A stretch of 16,522 nucleotides of DNA from DATBFX01 sp036558305 (GCA_036558305.1 DATBFX010000205.1:1-16522), one strand, 5' to 3'. Numbered from the stretch's first letter, positions 1 through 7,127 are shown. Program-made: numbers and translations. Notes: generated from the letters alone by a model not told the origin.

Positions 1-845
1 TAGGAAACGAACTTCACCGGCACCACGACCTCGTTCTCGCGCGCCCCGTCGCGGGCGGAGAGTTCGTAGACGACGACCTGGCCCGCGGTCGATTGTTTGG
101 GGTCGAAGGAGAGGGAGAGGTCGAAGGTGCCGCGGAAGCCGTTGCCGGAGGTGGCGGTGACGACCTGGCGGACCAGGGTTTTGCCGGCGGCGTCGTGGAT
201 TTCGGCGACGAAGGTGGCTTCGAAGGTGTTGGCGGTGCCCCAGAGGCGGACGGGGCTGGTGATGGTGTCGCCGGGGGCGGGGGATTCGAGGAAGATCAAG
301 GGGGTTTGGCGCTCGTAGTCGGTGCGGGCGGCGGGTCCGGGGAGCGGTTTGCCGTCGCCGTCGAGCAGCGTGAGCGGCTTCCCGTCGATCGCGACGGCGA
401 CGCGCTCGATGTTGGGGAACTGGGTCAGGGTGTAGACGAGCTGAGCGAGGCGGGTGACGTTGGGGTTGTTGGCATCCGGGGCGAAAACCGACGAAAGATC
501 GACGGTCGCTTGCTTCGACGTTTCGTCGAGTTTCAGATCGCGCACCTGGGTCTCCTTGGGAACGGCGGAGGAGAGACCGGCGTCGCGTTCTGCCTTGGTC
601 GGCCCCTGGATCAACTCGCGGAGGGCGGCCCTGGCGGCGCGACCGACCGTGGTCGCATCGACCCGGCGGTGGGCGGTGCCGATCTCGTTGCCGCGCCGGG
701 CGTCGCGCAGGAAGTAGACGGAAACCGTCGTCGGTTGGGCGGTCGGTGTTGCGTCGTTGGCGCTGGCCCGCGCGGCGGCGGTGCCGACGAGAAGCGTGGC
801 GAGAACGAGCGCGAGGGCGTACGGCAAGCGGAGGCGAGCAGTCAT
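1..845 (-). CDS. Secreted GerMN / Gmad2-domain protein (3' end at window edge)
   Basis: The reverse strand reads 281 codons from ATG at 845 to the window edge; the last two bases are TA, so the next codon is either a stop or Tyr. Residues 1-30 form an export signal (short basic start, hydrophobic stretch about 9-25, Ala-rich cleavage region), followed by a short TPTAQPTT linker. Residues about 40-155 match a GerMN (sporulation and spore germination) domain: VSVYFLRD, then RAALRELIQGPT, then VRDLKLD..ATVDLSSVF. Residues about 183-281 look like a Gmad2 immunoglobulin-like domain (ESPAPGDTITSPVRLWGTA, then FEATF). Such pairs are known as cell-surface or germination-type proteins and also occur in non-sporulating bacteria. 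The role here is probably envelope-associated; the ligand is unknown. An AAGGA Shine-Dalgarno site lies 8 bases upstream of the ATG. It is divergent from the ferritin-like gene. Confidence 0.82.
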   Translation of the reverse strand, partial: MTARLRLPYALALVLATLLVGTAAARASANDATPTAQPTTVSVYFLRDARRGNEIGTAHRRVDATTVGRAARAALRELIQGPTKAERDAGLSSAVPKETQVRDLKLDETSKQATVDLSSVFAPDANNPNVTRLAQLVYTLTQFPNIERVAVAIDGKPLTLLDGDGKPLPGPAARTDYERQTPLIFLESPAPGDTITSPVRLWGTANTFEATFVAEIHDAAGKTLVRQVVTATSGNGFRGTFDLSLSFDPKQSTAGQVVVYELSARDGARENEVVVPVKFVS

Positions 846-993
846 GCGGCGTCCTTTCCGGCGGTGAAGCGGTCCCCCCTTCTTTTACGCCCGGGGGGCG
901 AACGGGTTTCTCTCCACCGGAGACCATCGGTCGCAGCCTACGCGTCCACCCGGTCGTCATGCCCGGTGAACGGGGCTTATGTGGGCCGTCGTC

Positions 994-999
994 TACAAT
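994..999 (+). promoter_or_regulatory. Candidate -10 box for the ferritin-like gene
   Basis: TACAAT matches five of six bases of the sigma-A -10 consensus and would place transcription start about 35 bases before the ATG at 1041. No convincing -35 hexamer sits 16-18 bases upstream, so this is only a candidate. The 195-base divergent gap (846-1040) shows no other clear signal. Confidence 0.35.
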
Positions 1000-1040
1000 G
1001 ACCGCCGTCGCGGCGGCGCTCGCGACGGGAGCCACGGGTA

Positions 1041-1850
1041 ATGAATTGGGATCCCCGTGCCGACTATGGAGAGATGATGGACGATCGTCGTTTGAAGGAA
1101 GGATCGGCGCATCGCCACGGCCTTGGCGAGCGCCTAGCGGCGAGGGTAAGCCGGCGCGGGTTGGTCGCCGGGGGTGGGTTGGCCGGCGTCGGGTTGTTGG
1201 CGAGTCAACTGGAATTGCTGCGGTCGGCGGCCCAGGATTCGGCGGCGGTGGCGGCCGTTATGGATCCGTTGGCGACGCTCGAAGCGTTCGCGGTGACGCT
1301 CGCCGGGTTGGGCCGGCAGCAGGGCGACCAACTGAAGATCGGGGCCGATGCCGCGCGCTTCTTGCGGGCGGCGCAGTGCGAAGACGAGGCGCATTACAAC
1401 TTTCTGGTGGCGGCCGGGGCCGAGGCAGAGACGACGTTCACGTTCGCCGGCCGCGTGTTTCGCACCCGCGCGTCGTTTCTGTCGGCCCTGCTCGATGCGA
1501 AGGAGGTCGCGGTCGGAGCGGCGATGGCCGCGGCCCGGCAATTCGCCGCCCTTGGCGAGTTGCGTCTGGTCGAGATCGCCTACCAGATCGGTGCGGTCGA
1601 CGCGCAGCACCTGGCGCTAGCGCGACTCTACCTCGGCGAGCAGATCGCGAACGATCGCGCCTTCGCCAAATGGCGGTTTGCGACGACGGCCGATGCCGCG
1701 CAAACGCTGATCGACGCCGGCTACCTCGACGGGAAGGGCGACGCGACCGCCTTCCCCGGTCCCCTTTCCCGCCAGTGCCGCGGCGTGTTCGGCCTGGTGC
1801 CGGAGACGACGGAGGACCAGGAGGTGGTGGGGTCGCCGGTGGCGACGTAG
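1041..1850 (+). CDS. Tat-signal ferritin-like domain protein
   Basis: A 269-residue protein. Residues 37-62 are a twin-arginine-type signal: SRRGLVAGG followed by a Gly/Leu/Ala-rich stretch, so export in folded form is expected. The body is an alpha-helical ferritin-like domain of the Ferritin_2 / desiccation-related (Pcc13-62) type. Candidate ligands in the expected helix pattern are E81 (LATLEAF), E116 and H118 (CEDEAHYNFL), E155, and E178 with H190 (LVEIAYQIG..DAQH). Family knowledge suggests a dimetal site or a structural stress role outside the membrane; the substrate is unknown. The start at 1041 has a weak GGGAG 11 bases upstream. Met12 or Met13 would also keep the Tat motif. The C-terminus ends in a short acidic tail, EVVGSPVAT. 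A large inverted repeat begins 3 bases after the stop. Confidence 0.82.
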   Translation: MNWDPRADYGEMMDDRRLKEGSAHRHGLGERLAARVSRRGLVAGGGLAGVGLLASQLELLRSAAQDSAAVAAVMDPLATLEAFAVTLAGLGRQQGDQLKIGADAARFLRAAQCEDEAHYNFLVAAGAEAETTFTFAGRVFRTRASFLSALLDAKEVAVGAAMAAARQFAALGELRLVEIAYQIGAVDAQHLALARLYLGEQIANDRAFAKWRFATTADAAQTLIDAGYLDGKGDATAFPGPLSRQCRGVFGLVPETTEDQEVVGSPVAT

Positions 1851-1853
1851 GAG

Positions 1854-1964
1854 GACGGACAGACGGACAGACGGACAGACGGACAGACGGACAGACGGAA
1901 GGGAACGGGGAACAGGGAACAGGAGTCCGTTCGCCGTCGCTGTCCGTCTGTCCGTCTGTCCGTC
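1854..1964. repeat. 8-bp tandem repeat forming a long inverted repeat
   Basis: Five full copies of GACGGACA (1854-1893) plus a partial copy are followed by a spacer, then three copies of the reverse complement TGTCCGTC (1941-1964). Positions 1868-1894 and 1940-1966 can pair as a perfect 27-bp stem with a 45-base loop. The loop itself carries GGGAACA-like short repeats (about 1900-1922). It starts 3 bases after the ferritin stop codon. There is no T-run after the stem, so a classical terminator is not shown, but the hairpin could stop transcription or protect the mRNA 3' end. The rest of the 317-base gap up to 2167 holds only the promoter candidate at 1989-2017. Confidence 0.85.
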
Positions 1965-1988
1965 TGAACTGCTGTGACTGACAGGCCG

Positions 1989-2017
1989 TTGTGGGACGGG
2001 TGTCGTCCCTCTACACT
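1989..2017 (+). promoter_or_regulatory. Candidate promoter for the Thr/Pro-tailed membrane protein
   Basis: TTGTGG (1989-1994, three of six to consensus) and TACACT (2012-2017, four of six) are separated by 17 bases. The resulting leader to the ATG at 2168 would be about 145 bases. The match is modest. Confidence 0.3.
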
Positions 2018-2167
2018 CATGGTGGCAGCCCGGCAGGCGACGCCCCCGCAGGAGACGGTGAGCAGACGAATGGCGCGCGTTGCGCGCGGTCCGATGCGGT
2101 GCCTGGCGGCAGACCGGTTGAGGGGTGAACGCTTCGGCGCCGGAGGGCGCGGCAGTCGGGAGCGACG

Positions 2168-2878
2168 ATGCAGGACGGGAGCGACAGCGGCGAGAACGGG
2201 CGCCCCGACGACGCGGCGGGCGGCGTCGAGGAGGAACGCGAGTACCCGGTCGATCGCCTGCGGCGGCGGTTGGAGGCGAGTCTGGGCGGGCGGCCGCTGA
2301 TGGTCTACCTCGTCCTGATCGCCGGCGCGGCGGTACTGCTCATCTTGCTGGTCATCGTCTGGATCTCGGCGTCGGGCGGCGGCGGCGAGCAACCCCCCCC
2401 CTGTTTCGACATCACGGTCGAGGAGGCGCAGGCGGCGATCCACGACGGGAAGGTGGACCGCGTCGAGATCTTCCTCGATCGCCAGCACCCCGAACTCGGC
2501 CCGTCGGTGATCCGGCTCGATCTGACCGACGACACCTGCCGCGAGTTGCCGAAAGGGGTCGACCAGGTCGGCCAGGCCTACCAGATCGTCGGGTTCGTCG
2601 ACGTCTACAACAACACCCACGACCAGCGCGTGCGCATCGTCTACCGGCGGACCGACGTGTTGCCGGAGTTGCTGGTGACGTCGACGCCGACGCCGACGAT
2701 CACGCCGACGCCGACGGAGACCCCGACGCCCACTGTTACCCCGACCGAAACGCCGGCGGCGACGCAGACACCGGCCAGCCCGATCGCCGTCGAGACGCCG
2801 AGCGCGGTGCCGACGGAGACGGCGACGCCGGAGGCGACGGCGACGGTGGGGGGTACGGTGGCGTCGCCGGTGACGTAG
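2168..2878 (+). CDS. Single-pass membrane protein with Thr/Pro-rich C-terminal tail
   Basis: A 236-residue protein that I cannot assign to a named family. Residues 1-44 are charged and end with a basic patch (DRLRRRLEAS). Residues 45-67 are one strong membrane helix. The basic side puts the N-terminus inside and residues 68-236 outside. The outer part has a globular segment (about 79-168) with two cysteines, C79 and C124, that could form a disulfide. A low-complexity Thr/Pro/Glu/Ala tail (171-236) made of TPT and TPE repeats follows. Such stalks usually join two domains, but here nothing follows, so the tail may be a wall spacer or glycosylation region. GGGAG 5 bases upstream supports the start. 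A run of nine C lies at 2393-2401, just after the membrane helix codons. Confidence 0.75.
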   Translation: MQDGSDSGENGRPDDAAGGVEEEREYPVDRLRRRLEASLGGRPLMVYLVLIAGAAVLLILLVIVWISASGGGGEQPPPCFDITVEEAQAAIHDGKVDRVEIFLDRQHPELGPSVIRLDLTDDTCRELPKGVDQVGQAYQIVGFVDVYNNTHDQRVRIVYRRTDVLPELLVTSTPTPTITPTPTETPTPTVTPTETPAATQTPASPIAVETPSAVPTETATPEATATVGGTVASPVT

Positions 2879-2882
2879 AGGA

Positions 2883-2910
2883 GGCGTCAGGCGTCAGGCG
2901 TCAGGCGTCA
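2883..2910 (+). repeat. 7-bp tandem repeat (GGCGTCA x4)
   Basis: Four perfect head-to-tail copies of GGCGTCA begin 4 bases after the stop of the membrane protein gene. It is the second simple-sequence block in this window placed directly after a stop codon. Confidence 0.85.
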
Positions 2911-2943
2911 GGGGCACGGCGCGGATGCATTGGGAGAACGCGA

Positions 2944-2952
2944 TGCTAGAAT
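2944..2952 (+). promoter_or_regulatory. Candidate extended -10 promoter for the antitoxin-toxin pair
   Basis: TGC followed by TAGAAT is an extended -10 (TGn plus five of six bases of TATAAT). A -35 match is poor, which is compatible with extended -10 promoters. The start point would be near 2959, about 50 bases before the antitoxin ATG at 3008. No clear operator palindrome was found beside it. Confidence 0.4.
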
Positions 2953-3007
2953 GGCGCTCGGTCTAGGTATCCGAAGGATCTGGTGGTCAACTGGCGGGGG
3001 CGATGCG

Positions 3008-3262
3008 ATGAGTGCCGTCGGGGTGCGCGAACTGAAAGAACATACCAGCGAGATTGTGCGCAGGGTTCGCGTGGATAAGGAGTTCATCGACGTGACCTAT
3101 CGCGGGGAGGTGGTGGCGCGATTGGTGCCAATACCGGGCCCGGTGGATCGGGCGACGATGCAACGCATCTGGGACGAAGAAGACCGTCTTGCCGAGGAAA
3201 TCGGCAACTACTGGCCGGACGGTCTCTCCGCGGCCGATGCCATCGCGGAAGATCGGGAGTGA
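3008..3262 (+). CDS. Phd/YefM-family antitoxin
   Basis: An 84-residue protein starting MSAVGVRELKEHTSEIVRRV, the typical N-terminal DNA-binding half of Phd/YefM antitoxins, followed by DVTYRGEVVARLVPI, the standard beta-strand segment. The C-terminal acidic half (about 45-84, DEEDRLAEEIGNYWPDGLSA) would wrap the toxin. The upstream ATG at 2930 is rejected because homology begins at 3008. A G-rich ribosome site (2995-2999) lies upstream. The stop overlaps the toxin start by 4 bases (GTGA), so the two are translated together. It is expected to repress its own promoter and neutralise the PIN-domain toxin downstream. Confidence 0.9.
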   Translation: MSAVGVRELKEHTSEIVRRVRVDKEFIDVTYRGEVVARLVPIPGPVDRATMQRIWDEEDRLAEEIGNYWPDGLSAADAIAEDRE

Positions 3263-3675
3263 GCGAAATCGTCGTCGATGCCAGCGTTTGGATCAGCGCG
3301 CTGCTTTCGAAAGATGTCAACCACGGCGTCAGTCGGGCATGGCGGCGAGCGTGGATCGCCGCCGGCGGCACCTTTACCCTCCCCTTGCTCATCCTCCCCG
3401 AGGTCGCGGGAGCGGTCGCGCGTCGAACCGGGCAGGCGCGACTCGGTGACCGCGCCGTTGCGACGATCGTTGCGAACCCTCGGGTCACCCTTGTCTCTGT
3501 AGACAGGCAGCTTGCAAGGCTGGCAGCCGAACACGCCTCCTCGTCTCCCCTGAAGGGATCGGATGCGGTCTACACGGCGCTCGCCGAGCAGTTGAGCGTC
3601 CCTCTGGTGACCTGGGACAACGAGCAACTGACACGGGTTGGTGGGCGGGTTCGGGTGCAGCAACCCGCGGTCTGA
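3259..3675 (+). CDS. vapC: PIN-domain ribonuclease toxin (VapC family)
   Basis: A 138-residue protein with a GTG start that overlaps the antitoxin stop. All four PIN acidic positions are present: D7 (IVVDASVWISALL), E48 (ILPEVAGAV), D102 (GSDAVYTALAE) and D120 (LVTWDNEQL). These coordinate Mg2+/Mn2+ for RNA cleavage in the family, which typically attacks tRNA or rRNA. Length is normal and no catalytic residue is missing, so the toxin looks active. The partner is a Phd/YefM-type antitoxin rather than an AbrB-type VapB, a pairing that is common. Codon use is somewhat less extreme in GC than in its neighbours, consistent with a mobile cassette. The RNA target cannot be read from sequence. Confidence 0.92.
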   Translation: MSEIVVDASVWISALLSKDVNHGVSRAWRRAWIAAGGTFTLPLLILPEVAGAVARRTGQARLGDRAVATIVANPRVTLVSVDRQLARLAAEHASSSPLKGSDAVYTALAEQLSVPLVTWDNEQLTRVGGRVRVQQPAV

Positions 3676-3719
3676 GCATGACGGGACGATCCATCGAGAT
3701 TGGTGGGGGCGTGAAGGGG

Positions 3720-4949
3720 TCACGCCGCCTGTTTGACGGGCGGGGCGGAGTGACGGGAGGTGCGGGCGAAGCCGAGGATGCGGAGGAGGCGGGGGAGAGA
3801 GAGCCCCTGGACGACGAGGGTGAAGAGGACGACGCCGAAGGCCATGGCGATGATCTGGGCGCGGTGGGGGGTGTTGGCGGGGAGGGCGAGGGCGAGGGCG
3901 ATGGTGAGGGCGCCGCGGAGACCGGCCCAGGTGAGGACCAGGCGCTCTTTCCAGGCCGGGACGCCGTGGTTGCCGGCGCGCGGGGTCATCAGGCGGACGA
4001 CGAGGGCGCGAACGGCGAGGACGGCGAGGACGGCGACGGCGACCGGCCAGGCGTCGTGGCGGAGCGCGTCGACGTCGACGGTGAAGCCGACGAGGAGGAA
4101 GACGATCGCGTTGGCGAGGAACCCGAGGTACTCCCAGAGGAGATCGAGGTGCTGGCTGGTACGGTTGGACATGCCGAAGGCGCGGCCGTAGCTGCCGTGG
4201 ATCAGTCCGGCGGCGACGCAGGCGAGGGGACCGGAGGCATGGGCGGAGTCGGCCAGGAGGTAGCTGCCGTAGGCGAGGACGGTCGAGAGGGTCATCTCGA
4301 TCAGGGCGTCGTCGATGTGGCTGGTCAGGCGGGCGCCGGCGAAACCGACGGCGGCGCCGATGAGGAGACCGCCGACGACCTCCTGGGCGAAGACGCGGCC
4401 GGTGTGGAGGGCCGCGAACTGGCCGGAGACGGCGAAGCCGAGGACGGCGGTGTAGACGGTGATCGCCATGCCGTCGTTGATCAGGCTCTCGGCTTCGGCG
4501 ATGACGGTGAGGCGCGGTGGGAGCCCGAGTCTCTGGACGATGCCGACGACGGCGACGGGATCGGTGGCGGCGACGATGCTGCCGAAGAGGAGCGCCGTCC
4601 CGAACGGCAGGTCGAGGACGAGCCAGAGGAGACCGCCGACGACCAGGGCGGAGACCAGGACGCCGGGGACGGCCAGGAGGAGCACGGGGCGGGCGACGAG
4701 GCGCAACTCGCGGGCATCGAGCCGGAACGAGGCGTCGAAGAGGAGGGGGGGCAAAAAGGCGAAGAGGAGGAGTCCGGGGTCGAGGTGGGGCACGCTGAGG
4801 ACGTGCGAGGTTTCGATCAGCAGACCGGTGAGGACAAGGGCGATCGGATAGGAGAGACCGAGGCGGTAGGCGAGCATGCCGACGATGGCGGCGCCGAGCA
4901 AGAGCCAGACGAATTGCTCGACGACGGATTGGATCGCCACCTCGTTCAC
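3720..4949 (-). CDS. CPA1-family Na+(K+)/H+ antiporter
   Basis: A 409-residue polytopic membrane protein of the monovalent cation:proton antiporter-1 family (NhaP/NHE-like). About 12 hydrophobic segments are evident. Diagnostic motifs, numbered from the GTG start at 4949, are SIVAATDPVAVVGI with D130, EAESLINDG (E154, N158, D159; the ND ion-binding motif) and WAGLRGALTIAL (343-347). It would exchange cytoplasmic Na+ or K+ for external H+ and so set pH and salt balance. No C-terminal regulatory domain is present; it ends 18 residues after the last helix. The reading frame continues open 94 codons upstream (to 5231), but that stretch is Arg/Pro-rich and unlike the family, and it spans a promoter at 5071-5099, so the GTG is preferred. 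It converges on the toxin gene. Confidence 0.92.
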   Translation of the reverse strand: MNEVAIQSVVEQFVWLLLGAAIVGMLAYRLGLSYPIALVLTGLLIETSHVLSVPHLDPGLLLFAFLPPLLFDASFRLDARELRLVARPVLLLAVPGVLVSALVVGGLLWLVLDLPFGTALLFGSIVAATDPVAVVGIVQRLGLPPRLTVIAEAESLINDGMAITVYTAVLGFAVSGQFAALHTGRVFAQEVVGGLLIGAAVGFAGARLTSHIDDALIEMTLSTVLAYGSYLLADSAHASGPLACVAAGLIHGSYGRAFGMSNRTSQHLDLLWEYLGFLANAIVFLLVGFTVDVDALRHDAWPVAVAVLAVLAVRALVVRLMTPRAGNHGVPAWKERLVLTWAGLRGALTIALALALPANTPHRAQIIAMAFGVVLFTLVVQGLSLPRLLRILGFARTSRHSAPPVKQAA

Positions 4950-5040
4950 CGCACGTCCGCCCCGCTGGTACGACAACAAGGACCGCCAAAGCTGGCAGTC
5001 CCCACCGACAGCCGCGCGGATACGGGGTACGCGGCACCCC

Positions 5041-5080
5041 CGGACGCGATCCGAGATCGGGTCCGTCGTGATCGTACGAC
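5041..5080. promoter_or_regulatory. Two inverted repeats in the divergent intergenic region
   Basis: CGGACGCGATC (5041-5051) and GATCGGGTCCG (5055-5065) pair at 10 of 11 positions across a 3-base centre. Immediately beside it, GTCGT (5065-5069) and ACGAC (5076-5080) form a second dyad around the antiporter -10 box. Position at the predicted start of antiporter transcription suggests regulator binding. The rest of the 300-base gap (4950-5249) shows only the two promoter candidates. Confidence 0.4.
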
Positions 5081-5099
5081 ATGGCTGCAGCGTCGCCAA
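5071..5099 (-). promoter_or_regulatory. Candidate promoter for the Na+/H+ antiporter
   Basis: Read on the minus strand, TTGGCG (5099-5094, four of six to TTGACA) is followed after exactly 17 bases by TACGAT (5076-5071, four of six to TATAAT). Start would be near 5064, inside the inverted repeat, leaving a leader of about 115 bases before the GTG at 4949. Confidence 0.5.
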
Positions 5100-5138
5100 G
5101 GGGTGCGCCAAGCTACCACGGGGTGAGAAAGCGAACGG

Positions 5139-5168
5139 TTGCGCCGGTTTGTGGGCGGGGTGTACCTT
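5139..5168 (+). promoter_or_regulatory. Weak promoter candidate for the three-module secreted protein
   Basis: TTGCGC (5139-5144) and TACCTT (5163-5168) are separated by 18 bases; each matches consensus at about three positions. Position about 80 bases before the ATG at 5250 is suitable, but the match is weak. Confidence 0.25.
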
Positions 5169-5249
5169 GCGGCGGACGGCGCCGTGCCCGATCGATGTGA
5201 CGCCGGTCGTTTCGGTTCTCGTCCTGTCCAATCACGGCGGAGGTGCGTC

Positions 5250-7028
5250 ATGCCCCGGATTGCTCTTGGCGGACTGTCGGTCGTCCTCGTGCTCCTGATG
5301 GTGGTCGCGGTCGGGGGCGGACGGACGGCAGCCGTGACGGCGACGCCGACGCCGTCGCCGACACCGCGGACGGCGGTGGCGCCGGCCGCGACGGCGACGG
5401 TGGGATTGTTGCCGGCGACGGTCGAGCCGACCCAGACCTCCGCCCAAGACGCGGACAAGTTTGCCCAACTGCGGGACGAGGCGCTGAAGCGACCGCTGGT
5501 CTACGGTCCGGCCGACGGCAGCCTGGCGATGCAGCAGAACAACATCTCCGTCGATACGGCGAACGTCTCCGTGCGGGATTTCGCGGTCCACGTGACGTTC
5601 ACCAATCCGACCTCGGCCGCCGAGCACAACTGGGACTACGGGATCGTGTTCCGGATCACCGATCAGCACGCGTACCAACTCGGCGTCCACTCGTCGGGCA
5701 GTTGGTTCCTGGCGGTGGACACCGCGCAACCGAGCCAGAGCGGTGAGTTGACGACGCTGAACTACTCGGCCAACGGGACGAACAGCCTGGACCTGATCGC
5801 GATCGGCAGCGCCGGCTATTTCGGCGTCAACGGAACGTACGTGGCGACGCTCGATCTCTCGAAGAATCGCGAGGCCGGTCAGGTGGGAGTAGCGGCGCCG
5901 TTCTTCGCCGATAGCTACATCGCCGGGAGCGCGACGGCGTACAAGGATTTCCTGATCTGGTCGTTCGACGCCGGGGCGACGCCGGAGGCGGGAGGCGGCT
6001 CGCCGACCGCGCCGTCCGCCTCGCCGACGGCGCGGGCGACGGTGACCCCCCGCGCGACGGCCGCGGCGACGGCAGCGGGTTCGCCGGTGGCGGGGAACAG
6101 CTACACCAGCCCGACGTACGGCTACTCGTTGACCTGGGACTCCGGCTGGCAGGAGGTCACGCAGACGTCACAGAATAGCTACGATCTGCTGCGCATCGCG
6201 AGCAATACGGCACTCGTTGACCTCTCCGGTTTCCCGTGGACGGGGACGGCCGACGATTGCATCGAGAGTCTGGTCAACTACTACTCGGGTCAGTCGGGGT
6301 ACAGCAACGTCAAGATCGCCGTCGATGCGAACGGGCAGGCGCGGCGGGGACACGACGGGACGGCGGCCTGGGCGGTGATCGATTTCACGCTGACGTCGAA
6401 CGGGCAGACGAACGACTACTCCGATTACGTCGAGTGCCGGCCGATCGTGGACGGCCAGTCGATGCTGAGTTTCGAGTACGTGACGTATGCCAGCGACCTG
6501 GCGTCGGAAGAGTCGGAGCGCGAGCGGTTGCTGGCGGCGCTGGTGATGCCGGGCGCCGCCCCCGAGACGGGAACGCCGGCGACCGCGTCGCCGGAGGCAA
6601 CCAGAACCGAGCCGCCGGAGGGGAACAGAACTGAAACGCCCGAGGCGACCGCCGCCGTGTCGCCGGAAGCGACGAGCGAAAGCGCGCTCGGACCGATCGG
6701 GTTGACGCTGAAGGAGGAAAACGGTTCGGGCGTGAGCGGCCTGGCGACGTTGTCGGAGGCGAAGGAGGGCGGGCAGACGGTCGTGCAGGTGCTGGTGGTG
6801 GGGGCACCGGCGGGGTCGGTGGCGATCATCCACAAGGGGACGTGCGCGGATCTCGACCCGACTCCGGCGTACCTGCTGAGTCCGATCGGCGCGAACGGGT
6901 CGAGCGAGACGACGATCGACGCGAGTCTACGGGATCTCCGGTCGACGAAGTACGCGATCGCGGTCTACGCGAGTGTCGGCGACCTGTCGAAGCCGATCGC
7001 GTGCGGGGAGATTCCGACGGCGGGGTAG
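5250..7028 (+). CDS. Secreted multidomain protein: LamG-like, PsbP-like and CHRD-like modules
   Basis: A 592-residue exported protein. GGAGG sits 6 bases before the ATG at 5250, so the longer reading from 5139 is rejected. Residues 1-28 are a signal peptide or anchor (hydrophobic about 5-22). A TPTPSPTP linker follows. Module 1 (about 75-240) is beta-rich (FAVHVTFTNP, then YGIVFRITDQHAYQLGVHSSG) like concanavalin-type or keto-disaccharide-hydrolase-like domains. Module 2 (about 284-435; SPTYGYSLTWDSGWQ) resembles PsbP/DUF1795-type domains, with C337 and C396. Module 3 (about 481-590; VSGLATLSE, then AIIHKGTCADL) resembles CHRD-type beta domains, with C532 and C585. Pro/Thr/Glu linkers separate the modules. 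No catalytic motif was found; binding or adhesion outside the cell is likely. Domain names are assigned by pattern only. Confidence 0.78.
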   Translation: MPRIALGGLSVVLVLLMVVAVGGGRTAAVTATPTPSPTPRTAVAPAATATVGLLPATVEPTQTSAQDADKFAQLRDEALKRPLVYGPADGSLAMQQNNISVDTANVSVRDFAVHVTFTNPTSAAEHNWDYGIVFRITDQHAYQLGVHSSGSWFLAVDTAQPSQSGELTTLNYSANGTNSLDLIAIGSAGYFGVNGTYVATLDLSKNREAGQVGVAAPFFADSYIAGSATAYKDFLIWSFDAGATPEAGGGSPTAPSASPTARATVTPRATAAATAAGSPVAGNSYTSPTYGYSLTWDSGWQEVTQTSQNSYDLLRIASNTALVDLSGFPWTGTADDCIESLVNYYSGQSGYSNVKIAVDANGQARRGHDGTAAWAVIDFTLTSNGQTNDYSDYVECRPIVDGQSMLSFEYVTYASDLASEESERERLLAALVMPGAAPETGTPATASPEATRTEPPEGNRTETPEATAAVSPEATSESALGPIGLTLKEENGSGVSGLATLSEAKEGGQTVVQVLVVGAPAGSVAIIHKGTCADLDPTPAYLLSPIGANGSSETTIDASLRDLRSTKYAIAVYASVGDLSKPIACGEIPTAG

Positions 7029-7045
7029 CAGCCCTCACCCCCTGC

Positions 7046-7071
7046 CCCCTCTTCCTCGGCAGGGAAAGGGG
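7046..7071. terminator. Hairpin between convergent genes
   Basis: CCCCTCTTCCT (7046-7056) pairs with AGGGAAAGGGG (7061-7071) around a CGGC loop, with one mismatch and one G-U pair. It is followed on the plus strand by GAGAGTTTG. It lies in the 99-base gap between the convergent stops at 7028 and 7128, where a terminator is expected. The T-run is short, so rho-independent action is not certain. Confidence 0.45.
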
Positions 7072-7127
7072 AGAGTTTGCTCGGCCGGGTGTGGCGTGAA
7101 CCGGCGAGCGAGCGTCTTTACAAGGTG

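Noticed and set aside
1854..1964. CRISPR array
   Set aside because: Units are 8 bp without unique spacers, and the second arm is inverted.
1721..2620. 299-codon minus-strand frame crossing the repeat block
   Set aside because: Runs through the tandem repeats and the opposite strand of the membrane protein; no recognisable domain.
2930..3007. Upstream ATG for the antitoxin
   Set aside because: Family homology begins at MSAVGVRELKEH (3008) and the extra 26 residues span the promoter candidate.
3208..5082. 624-codon minus-strand frame rich in Arg and Pro
   Set aside because: Another frame shadow with extreme Arg/Pro composition over the toxin and antiporter genes.
3678..5126. Long plus-strand open frame opposite the antiporter (Glu/Asp/Gly-rich)
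   Set aside because: Antisense shadow of a GC-rich gene; no domain, no ribosome site, and the antiporter motifs on the other strand are decisive.
4950..5231. 94-codon upstream extension of the Na+/H+ antiporter reading frame
   Set aside because: The added stretch is Arg/Pro-rich, unlike the family N-terminus, and overlaps a promoter and dyads; GTG at 4949 begins right before the first membrane helix.
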